Shown here piece after piece: positions 42,840 to 49,768 of a DNA stretch of 64,000 nt. The position numbers were made by a program, and so were the translations under genes. Source of the stretch: Novosphingobium sp. Fuku2-ISO-50 (lineage in GTDB: Bacteria; Pseudomonadota; Alphaproteobacteria; Sphingomonadales; Sphingomonadaceae); contig NZ_KQ954302.1 of the NCBI RefSeq assembly GCF_001519055.1, positions 1-64,000 on the forward strand, written 5' to 3'. The notes under the pieces are model-generated. The model was not told where the DNA came from. It made no database searches and was given only the letters and a program-made list of their open reading frames with translations. Within the stretch, counting starts at the first letter, position 1, and each line of letters starts with the position of its first letter.

Positions 42840-44987
42840 ATGAAATTTCACGCTTCATCGCTCGCCGTGGCGCTGCTCGCCTCGGTATCGCAACCCGCCA
42901 TGGCCCAGCAGGCAACGCCGCTGCCTCCGGTCGATGTCGACAGCGCGCCAACGCCTGCGGCCACACAGGCCACGGCCGACCGGATCGAACGCGACGCGAT
43001 CCGCGCGATACAAAGCAACAGCAGCGACACCGCCGCTCTGCTCTCCGCGATCGCGGGCATTGCCGCCAACACCGGCGGCGGCTTTTCCAGCATGCCGACC
43101 ATCCACGGTCTGTCCGAACAAAGGCTGGGCATGACCGTCGATGGCCATCCGGTCGATTCCGCCTGTCCAAACGACATGAATACGCCGCTATCCTATACCG
43201 ACCCGCAAACGGTGGCCTCGATCCGGGTGATCACCGGGGTCGCTCCGGTCAGCCTGGGCGGCGACAGCATCGGCGCGATCATTGCGGTCAATGGCCCCGC
43301 GCCGCGCTTTGCCCGTGGCGATGGCTTGCTTTACACAGGCGAGGCATCGGCCTTTTTCCGCAGCAATGACGGCGCCGCAGGCGTGGGCGCGCAAGTGGCA
43401 GTCGCCTCTTCAAGCCTCAGCGCGACTTATAGCGGGTCGTTTGCTTCGGCCGGGCGCTATTGGGGCGGCGGCAATCTGGGCGAAGTCCATTCGACCGAAT
43501 ATCGCAAGACCGATCACACACTGGCGCTCGCCTATCAGGGAAATCTGGGCCTGATCGAGATCAAGGGCGGCTATCACTATGCGCCCTATGAAGGTTTCCC
43601 CAATCAATACATGGATATGACCAGCAACAAGGCCTGGTTTGTCAACGGCCACTGGCATGACGATCTGGGCTGGGCGGCGATCGATCTCAAAGGCAATTAC
43701 CAGGCGGTCGATCACCGCATGAATTTCCTGCCCGACAAAGGCGGCTATGCCGATGGCGGCATGCCGATGAATACGCGCGTCCGTTCGGGCGGCTATACGA
43801 TCAAGCTCGACGTGCCGGTCGCGGCGGGCAACACGGTGCATCTCGGCCACGAATACCATGCCGAAACGCTCGACGACTGGTGGCCGCCCGTCGCCGGCAG
43901 CATGATGATGGGGCCCAATACTTATGAGAATATCAACGGCGGCACGCGCGATCGGCTGGGCTTCTATGGCGAACTGGAATCGAAATGGGGCAATCGGCTT
44001 TCGACGCTGATCGGCGCCCGGCTCGACCGGGTGGTGATGAACACCGGCCAGGTCGCGCCTTATGGCACCGGCATGATGCAAATGGCCGACGACATGGCGG
44101 CCATGGCGTTCAACGCCGCCGATCACCGGCGCGCCGATGACAACTGGAGCGCATCGGCGCTGGTATCATGGGCCCCCGCCTCCGGCGTCGTGGCCGAGCT
44201 CGGCTATGCGCACAAGGCGCGCTCGCCCAATCTCTATGAACGCTACAGCTGGGGTACGGGCGGCATGTCGAGCAGCATGATCGGCTGGTTCGGCGACGGC
44301 AACGGCTATATCGGCAATCTCGATCTCAAGCCCGAACGCGCCGATACAGTCAGCGTCGCGGTCACCGCCAGCGGCGGCGGCAAATCCGGCTGGTTCGTCA
44401 AAGTCGAACCCTGGTACACCCATGTCAACGACTACATCGATGCGGGCTTCGTCAAGAATTTTACCAATATGATGGGCATGCCCACCGGCTTTTCCCAATT
44501 GCAGTTCGATAATGAAGAGGCCGCCTTGTACGGCATCGACGTATCCGGCGCGGTTCCGCTGTGGAATGGCGGCGCCCTGGGCCAGACCCGGCTGACCGGA
44601 TCGCTGGCCTATGTCCATGGGCAAAACCTGACCGCTCACACGCCGCTCTATCACCAGATGCCGCTCGACATCAAAGCCGGGCTGACCCACCGCATCGGCG
44701 GGTTCGAGGGCGGGCTCGATCTTGAAGCCGTGTCGACCAAGACCCGCGTCGATCCGGCGCGCAACGAACCGACGACACCGGCCTATGCCCTGGTCAACTT
44801 GCGCACGGCCTATTCATGGGGCGTTGTCCGGGTCAGCCTCGATGTCGAAAACCTGTTCGACACGGCTTATGCCCTGCCGCTCGGCGGCATCTCGCTGGGC
44901 GATTACACCGCAAGCGGCGGCACCGTGATCCGGCCTGTGCCGGGGCGCGGTCGGTCGTTCAATCTCGGGCTGTCCGCCCGGTTCTGA
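42840..44987 (+). CDS. OprC/NosA-like copper TonB-dependent receptor
   Basis: 715 aa outer-membrane receptor. After the signal peptide (ending AMAQQ) the plug carries CPNDM (Cys109, Met113), matching the CxxxM copper site reported for OprC, and MNTPLSYTDPQTV as in NosA/OprC. Met-rich loops (SMMMGP, MMQMADDMAAM, MSSSMIGW, MMGMPTG) are further copper-compatible features. Its neighbours are a DUF2946 protein upstream and a dedicated TonB one base downstream, forming a self-contained copper-uptake operon. Copper would serve cuproenzymes. The ATG at 42840 begins a clean signal peptide. Confidence 0.88.
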   Translation: MKFHASSLAVALLASVSQPAMAQQATPLPPVDVDSAPTPAATQATADRIERDAIRAIQSNSSDTAALLSAIAGIAANTGGGFSSMPTIHGLSEQRLGMTVDGHPVDSACPNDMNTPLSYTDPQTVASIRVITGVAPVSLGGDSIGAIIAVNGPAPRFARGDGLLYTGEASAFFRSNDGAAGVGAQVAVASSSLSATYSGSFASAGRYWGGGNLGEVHSTEYRKTDHTLALAYQGNLGLIEIKGGYHYAPYEGFPNQYMDMTSNKAWFVNGHWHDDLGWAAIDLKGNYQAVDHRMNFLPDKGGYADGGMPMNTRVRSGGYTIKLDVPVAAGNTVHLGHEYHAETLDDWWPPVAGSMMMGPNTYENINGGTRDRLGFYGELESKWGNRLSTLIGARLDRVVMNTGQVAPYGTGMMQMADDMAAMAFNAADHRRADDNWSASALVSWAPASGVVAELGYAHKARSPNLYERYSWGTGGMSSSMIGWFGDGNGYIGNLDLKPERADTVSVAVTASGGGKSGWFVKVEPWYTHVNDYIDAGFVKNFTNMMGMPTGFSQLQFDNEEAALYGIDVSGAVPLWNGGALGQTRLTGSLAYVHGQNLTAHTPLYHQMPLDIKAGLTHRIGGFEGGLDLEAVSTKTRVDPARNEPTTPAYALVNLRTAYSWGVVRVSLDVENLFDTAYALPLGGISLGDYTASGGTVIRPVPGRGRSFNLGLSARF

Positions 44988-44988
44988 C

Positions 44989-45699
44989 ATGAGCCGGGCG
45001 AGCCGCTGCAACGCCTTGCAGCGGGATCATGATCGGCCAACAATCGCGGCGGAGAGTATCGGCGGGTACTCTCCGTCCGCGACGGCGCGCCTGCGCCCCT
45101 GGGCACTGGCCGCATCGGCAGGCGTTCACGGTCTGGCGTTGATAGCGTTGTCCGCTCTTTCAGCAGGAACCGCCGCACCGGTGCTCCCCCCACGCACCGC
45201 CGGGCTGACGCTGGTCAATCTGACCACGCCGCCCACGCCGACGCGATCACCATCGCCCGCAAAGGTGCATGCCGTCACGGATCGCGTCGCCGAGGCTGCC
45301 CCGCGCCAGGACGCGCAGCGACTTGTGATACCCTCGACCACGGCGATGGCATCCGCAACGCCTCTGGCGCAATCTGCCGAGGACAATTCGCCGCCGCCCC
45401 CGGCGCCTGTGGCGGCGGCACCTGCGCATCGCGAACAATCCGCCTATACCGCCCTGTTATGGCAACGGATCGAGATGCATCGCCCTGCGGGAATCGAGCT
45501 TGCAGGCAGTGCGCTGGTCGAATTTCGACTGGATCATACCGGCCATCTCGTATCCGCCGATATCGCCCGATCAAGCGGGATCGTGTTGCTCGATCGGCTG
45601 GCCTTGCGCGCCGTGAAAGATGCAGCCCCCTTCCCGCCACCGCCTGCGGACCTGGCTGAGGCAGACCTCGCATTTTCCGTGCCGGTCAATTTCCGCTAA
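44989..45699 (+). CDS. tonB: TonB family energy-transducing protein
   Basis: 236 aa. An N-terminal membrane anchor (LAASAGVHGLALIALSALSAG, about 42-62) with the usual basic residues before it, a Pro/Thr/Ser-rich periplasmic spacer and a C-terminal TonB domain (YTALLWQRIEMHRPAG, VEFRLDHTGHLVSADIARSSG, FPPPPADL). It transmits inner-membrane proton energy to an outer-membrane receptor, most likely the copper receptor whose stop lies one base upstream. ExbB/ExbD are not in this cluster. Confidence 0.9.
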   Translation: MSRASRCNALQRDHDRPTIAAESIGGYSPSATARLRPWALAASAGVHGLALIALSALSAGTAAPVLPPRTAGLTLVNLTTPPTPTRSPSPAKVHAVTDRVAEAAPRQDAQRLVIPSTTAMASATPLAQSAEDNSPPPPAPVAAAPAHREQSAYTALLWQRIEMHRPAGIELAGSALVEFRLDHTGHLVSADIARSSGIVLLDRLALRAVKDAAPFPPPPADLAEADLAFSVPVNFR

Positions 45700-45710
45700 T
45701 CCTGGGCGAA

Positions 45711-46400
45711 TCAGGCCTGTTTCCGGTCGAAGTCTGCTTGCCAGCTTTTCAGCAAAGCTTCGCGCCGGGCAGGATAGCCGGTGCCGACGGGGCTTAACCG
45801 CTCGACCCGATCGGTGCGGAAATGGCGAAAATCCTGCCGCGTTTCGCACCAGGCGACGATCACGCGCACGTGTTCGATATAGGCGATGAAGATCGGCCAG
45901 ATCACGCGTTGCGTCACCGTCCCTTGCGCATCGGTATAGACTATGGCGACTTTATGCCGGTCACGGATCGCCCGGCGCAGCGCGGCGACATCGATCCCGT
46001 CGACCGGACGCTGGGCAAAACTGATCGGTTTTGATCCCGCGTCGAGCAGGATCGGGCGCAAGTCCGCCGGAACGATCGCGCTCAGCTTGGCAATCAGGTC
46101 GCGCGCGCCGTTGGCCAATTGCGGATCGCCATGCCCCGCCACCCACGCCGCACCGAGCACCGCCGCCTCCAGTTCATCCGCCGTCAGCATCAGCGGCGGC
46201 AAATCGTAGCCCTTGTCGAGCACATAGCCCGTCCCCGCCTCGCCGCGCACCGGCACCCCTTGCGCGATCAGTTCGGCAATATCGCGATACAGCGTGCGCA
46301 GCGACACTTCCAGCTCAACGGCCAGGTCGCGCCCCGTCTGTGCCCGGCGCGCGCCACGCAAGATCTGAATGATTCGGAAAAGCCGCTCGGTTCGTCGCAT
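45711..46400 (-). CDS. YafY/WYL-domain transcriptional regulator
   Basis: 229 aa. An N-terminal winged helix (LFRIIQILRGARRAQTGRDL, then VSLRTLYRDIAELIAQG) of the HTH_11 type and a C-terminal WYL domain (KVAIVYTDAQG; WPIFIAYIEHVRVIVAWCETR; FRHFRTDRVERL). Such regulators are usually repressors next to their target. A TGTCAG inverted repeat lies 14 bp upstream of its start, and it is divergent from the GFA protein gene, which is the likely target. Confidence 0.92.
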   Translation of the reverse strand: MRRTERLFRIIQILRGARRAQTGRDLAVELEVSLRTLYRDIAELIAQGVPVRGEAGTGYVLDKGYDLPPLMLTADELEAAVLGAAWVAGHGDPQLANGARDLIAKLSAIVPADLRPILLDAGSKPISFAQRPVDGIDVAALRRAIRDRHKVAIVYTDAQGTVTQRVIWPIFIAYIEHVRVIVAWCETRQDFRHFRTDRVERLSPVGTGYPARREALLKSWQADFDRKQA

Positions 46401-46413
46401 GGTTCCGCCCTGC

Positions 46414-46429
46414 TGTCAGGCTGCTGACA
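46414..46429. promoter_or_regulatory. Inverted repeat operator TGTCAG-GCTG-CTGACA
   Basis: A perfect 6-bp inverted repeat with a 4-bp spacer in the 91-bp gap between the divergent YafY-type regulator and the GFA protein gene. Its placement suggests autoregulation plus control of the neighbour. This assignment is by position and symmetry only. Confidence 0.6.
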
Positions 46430-46491
46430 TAACGGTGGCAGCAGCGCCATGGCAAGAGCTGCACATCGACCACCGCACAAGGAGATTTGCC

Positions 46492-46917
46492 ATGCATCGC
46501 GAAGGAGGCTGCGCCTGTGGCGCCATCCGTTTCACCATCGACGCCCCACTGCTGGGAACCGGCGCCTGCCATTGCCGCAATTGCCAGAAATTCGCGGGCG
46601 GCGGCCCCAACTACGTCGCTCTCGTTCCCAAAGGCGTTATCACCATAACGCGCGGCACTCCGCACGAATTCCACGACAGGGGCGACAGCGGCGACAAAGT
46701 CATCCGCGCTTTCTGCCCCGACTGCGGCACCCCGCTGTGGAGCGTCCCCGAACACAAGCCGTTCATACCGGTCAAGGTCGGCGCCTTCGATGACACGGCC
46801 GACCTAGCCCCCCAAATGCACATCTACACCGCATCAGCCCCGGCATGGCACGCCATCCCCGACAATGTTCCGACATTCGCACAGATGGCGCCCGCGATCC
46901 TCGCCCCGCCTGAATGA
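46492..46917 (+). CDS. GFA family zinc-binding protein
   Basis: 141 aa with the zinc ligands of the GFA (glutathione-dependent formaldehyde-activating-like) fold: GCACG near the start, CHCRNC, and CPDCGTPL. Despite the name, most members have unknown small-molecule substrates. AAGGAG seven bases before the ATG is the best ribosome-binding site in this region, so the longer upstream frame was rejected. Probably repressed by the divergent YafY-type regulator. Confidence 0.88.
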   Translation: MHREGGCACGAIRFTIDAPLLGTGACHCRNCQKFAGGGPNYVALVPKGVITITRGTPHEFHDRGDSGDKVIRAFCPDCGTPLWSVPEHKPFIPVKVGAFDDTADLAPQMHIYTASAPAWHAIPDNVPTFAQMAPAILAPPE

Positions 46918-47069
46918 CCGAGCAGATTGCAGCAGATCATTTTTTACGGGGATTCTTGCAGGCAAACAGACACATCGCGGTCGATATTTCCGGCACATCG
47001 GCTAAGAGGCGCGGATTGGCGCCGACCAGACTGCAATGGTCGGTGCCGTTCGACAGGAAAGGACGAGGC

Positions 47070-47666
47070 TTGCCCCAATCGGTCGTTCGCGAGGTAAAGC
47101 CGGACACGATCGGGAATCCCCCCGGCGGCCTGTCACCGGCGGCGCACATCGCTCGCCATGACCCGCTGACCCGTGCGCTGCACTGGATCTTTGCGGTGGG
47201 CATCCTTTACGCGACCATCGTCGGCTACGGCTTGCATTTCATCGCGCCGGGGCCTGTGCACACCATGCTGTCGCGGCTCAACATGTCGCTGGCCAGCGTG
47301 CTGATCGTGCTGTTTCCGCTGCGTCTGTGGTGGCGCATGGTCCGCCGCCAGCCTGCGCCGCCCGCCGGGCTCACCCCCGCGCAGATCCGCCCTGCCCGCA
47401 TGGTCCAGAACGCGCTCTACGCGGTGATCGCCGAAGTGCTGATCAGCGGCTATCTGATGGTGCCCAAAAGCTACAGTCTGTTCGGGCTGATGACGGTGCC
47501 GACACCGTTCGACGGCGGCCCGCCCACGCATCAGGCGCTCCGTCTGTTCTTTTGGGCCCACCGCGCCGGCTGCGCGACACTGGCGGGCCTGATCGTGCTC
47601 CATGTCGCAGGCGTGATCCTGCACACCCTGATCCGCCCCATCGGCCTTTTGCGGCGCATGGTGTAG
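47070..47666 (+). CDS. Cytochrome b561 family protein
   Basis: A four-helix di-heme b membrane protein with HDPLTRALHWIFAVGI (heme His), GYGLHFIAPG, a middle helix SLASVLIVLFPLRLWWRMVRR, and FFWAHRAGCATLAGLIVLHVAGVILHTL with the remaining His ligands. Such proteins move electrons between ubiquinol and periplasmic acceptors or superoxide. The TTG at 47070 (about 198 aa) has AAGGA six bases upstream and gives family-like length. An ATG at 46914, overlapping the GFA stop, would add 52 residues with no resemblance and lacks a ribosome-binding site, but cannot be excluded. Confidence 0.8.
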   Translation: MPQSVVREVKPDTIGNPPGGLSPAAHIARHDPLTRALHWIFAVGILYATIVGYGLHFIAPGPVHTMLSRLNMSLASVLIVLFPLRLWWRMVRRQPAPPAGLTPAQIRPARMVQNALYAVIAEVLISGYLMVPKSYSLFGLMTVPTPFDGGPPTHQALRLFFWAHRAGCATLAGLIVLHVAGVILHTLIRPIGLLRRMV

Positions 47667-47685
47667 AAGGCGCAGGACGCCGCGT

Positions 47686-47841
47686 TCAGGCTTTGCGCTT
47701 CGCCTTGTGTTCGCGCAAAAGTTCGTCAAGCGCGGCAATGCGTTGGCGTTCGGGGGTGTCCTTGGACAGGCCCTTGAGCCGACACGTTGCCCACAATGCC
47801 TTGCGCTCGGATTCGAGCGCCTTCAGATAAAGATCGGCCAT
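47686..47841 (-). CDS. Small basic helical protein, 51 aa
   Basis: An ATG preceded by GGAGG (four bases away) opens a frame of 51 codons: MADLYLKALESERKALWATC, a Lys/Gly turn, then RQRIAALDELLREHKAKRKA. It is predicted to be two helices, strongly amphipathic, with a basic end and one Cys. No family recognised. It fills the gap between the cytochrome b561 and the amidohydrolase and is short enough to be skipped by gene callers. Good ribosome-binding site and codon use argue that it is real. Confidence 0.65.
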   Translation of the reverse strand: MADLYLKALESERKALWATCRLKGLSKDTPERQRIAALDELLREHKAKRKA

Positions 47842-47909
47842 GACGCCTCCTGTGCTTTGGCCGTCGGCATAGGCGCTTGATGCGGCGTGTGTCAGCCCCC
47901 CGCTGTCAA

Positions 47910-49697
47910 TTACTTCGCCGTCTTGTCCTTCGCGTCCGCCGTATAGACCACTTTTCCGCCGACCATGGTGAACTTGACCGTGGTCTTGGCCAGCGTGTCG
48001 GGGGCATCGTGGAAAATGTCATGATCGAGCAGGATGAGGTCGGCAAATTTACCCGGTTCGAGCGAGCCGGCGACCGTCTCTTCGCGCAATTCATAGGCCG
48101 CCCCGGTGGTGATCGCATGGACGGTTTGCGCCAGAGTCAGGCCGGGGCCCGGCAGCGGCGCCACGTAGTCGGCGCCCGCAGCGGGGTCGTTCCGGCGAGT
48201 GACGCCGACTTTCAAGGCAAACCATTCGTCCAGCGGATCGACCGGCCAATCGCTGCCATAGGCGATCGGCGCGGCGGCATCTGCAAGGAAACCTGACGGT
48301 TCGAGCCGGGCGAAACGTTCGGGCCCCATCTGATCGCGTGCGCCGGGCACGGTGTCGGCGGCGCGCTTTTCCCATTGAAGTGACAGCACGGGGACAACGT
48401 TCAGCGCCTTGTACCGCGCATAGTCCGCAGGATCGACGATCTCGTCATGGGCGATGGCCGGGCGGGTATCATAGGCAGGGTGCGCCGCACGCAAGGCCGC
48501 CACCGCGTCGAGCGCGATGCGCACCGCACCATCGCCGTCGGCGTGCATGTGCGGATCAAAGCCGAGCGCGGCGATCTTCTCGATCAGCGGCGCAAGCACG
48601 GCGGGCGGGAAATAGGGCGCGGGACCGGTGGTCGGGCCGGGGCGCCAATCGGGGTGGTCGGCGCTGCCGTGATTGGTCCAGTAAGGGGCGAGCATGACAC
48701 CGGTTTGCGCAGGCGCGGTAATCACGCCATCCATGAACAACTTGACATTGCGCACCGTGATCGTGGGCTGCGGGCGAAGCGCGCCCTGATCGTATTGGGT
48801 GCGCAGCGCGACGATTGCAGCAATCGCCGCATCGGGCGCGGGGCCGTCCTTGGGCTCGATCAACGGGGCGAAATGGGCGCGCGCGGTCAGGCCGCCCTGC
48901 TTTTCGACGGCGGCAAAGGCGGCAATGTCGCTCGGCGGCGCGACCGCGTCGAGAAAGCCGGTGATCCCCTGCCGCGCCATCGCCGCCAGCGCGGCGCGCG
49001 CGGCGGCCTGGGTTTCTGCCTCGCTCGGCGGGGGGACTTTGTCGGTCACCAGGCCTTGCGCCATGTCTTCAAGCAGGCCGGTCGGCGCGCCTGCGGCATC
49101 GTGATGAATCTGGCCACCAGCGGGATCGGGCGTTTTTGCGGTGATCCCGGCAAGTTCGAGCGCGCGGGTGTTGGCGAGCGACGAATGGCCAAACGACGAC
49201 GAGATCAGGATCGGCCGCTTCGTCGGCAGCGCGTCGAGCAGCGCGCGCGTCGTTTCGACACCCAGCGGCTGGGTCTCCTGCTGAAACCAGTTGATCACCA
49301 CCAGCCACTTGTCATCCCCCGCGCCGGGATCCTTGGCCAGACACCCGCGAATGATCCCCTGAATTTCGGGAATGGTCAGCCGGCGATAGTCGAGCGTGCA
49401 GGAAAGCAGGCCTAGCCCGCCCGCCAGCGGATGCATGTGCCCGTCGATCAGGCCGGGCATGACCGCCCCGCCCGCCAGATCGATGACATGCGTGCCGGGC
49501 CCGACCAGCGCCTTCGCCCCGGCATCGGCACCGACATAGACCACCCGCCCGTCACGGACCGCCAGCGCAGGAACGACCCGGTCAGCCGCATCGAGCAGGT
49601 GAATCTGCCCGCCCGTCAGCACGGTGTCGGCAGCGGGCTGGGCGAGCGCCGGAAGCGGCAGAACCGCGGCGATCGTCGCGAGCAGGCGGGCTTTCAT
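47910..49697 (-). CDS. YtcJ/NfdA-type amidohydrolase, exported (copy 1)
   Basis: 595 aa. A signal peptide (LLATIAAVLPLPALAQ) precedes an Amidohydrolase_3 protein: small beta-domain, metal site GLIDGHMHP, then HADGDGAVRIALDAV and SDWPVDPLDEWFAL, with C-terminal LEPGKFADLILLDHD. The best-studied relative, NfdA, hydrolyses N-substituted formamides to a primary amine plus formate; other members act on amides or lactams. Two more copies lie downstream in this window. A TGTGATCACA palindrome sits about 50 bp upstream. Substrate is not deducible. Confidence 0.88.
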   Translation of the reverse strand: MKARLLATIAAVLPLPALAQPAADTVLTGGQIHLLDAADRVVPALAVRDGRVVYVGADAGAKALVGPGTHVIDLAGGAVMPGLIDGHMHPLAGGLGLLSCTLDYRRLTIPEIQGIIRGCLAKDPGAGDDKWLVVINWFQQETQPLGVETTRALLDALPTKRPILISSSFGHSSLANTRALELAGITAKTPDPAGGQIHHDAAGAPTGLLEDMAQGLVTDKVPPPSEAETQAAARAALAAMARQGITGFLDAVAPPSDIAAFAAVEKQGGLTARAHFAPLIEPKDGPAPDAAIAAIVALRTQYDQGALRPQPTITVRNVKLFMDGVITAPAQTGVMLAPYWTNHGSADHPDWRPGPTTGPAPYFPPAVLAPLIEKIAALGFDPHMHADGDGAVRIALDAVAALRAAHPAYDTRPAIAHDEIVDPADYARYKALNVVPVLSLQWEKRAADTVPGARDQMGPERFARLEPSGFLADAAAPIAYGSDWPVDPLDEWFALKVGVTRRNDPAAGADYVAPLPGPGLTLAQTVHAITTGAAYELREETVAGSLEPGKFADLILLDHDIFHDAPDTLAKTTVKFTMVGGKVVYTADAKDKTAK

Positions 49698-49745
49698 GAT
49701 GGCACAATTCCCCCAAAGGATGATTCGTTGCGCCCACTATGGCAC

Positions 49746-49755
49746 TGTGATCACA
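49746..49755. promoter_or_regulatory. TGTGATCACA palindrome upstream of amidohydrolase
   Basis: The same 10-bp perfect palindrome as upstream of aauB, here in the 71-bp gap between the M16 peptidase stop and the amidohydrolase start, so it is placed to control the latter. Operator function is inferred from the repeated occurrence. Confidence 0.45.
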
Positions 49756-49768
49756 AAAATCGCCATCC

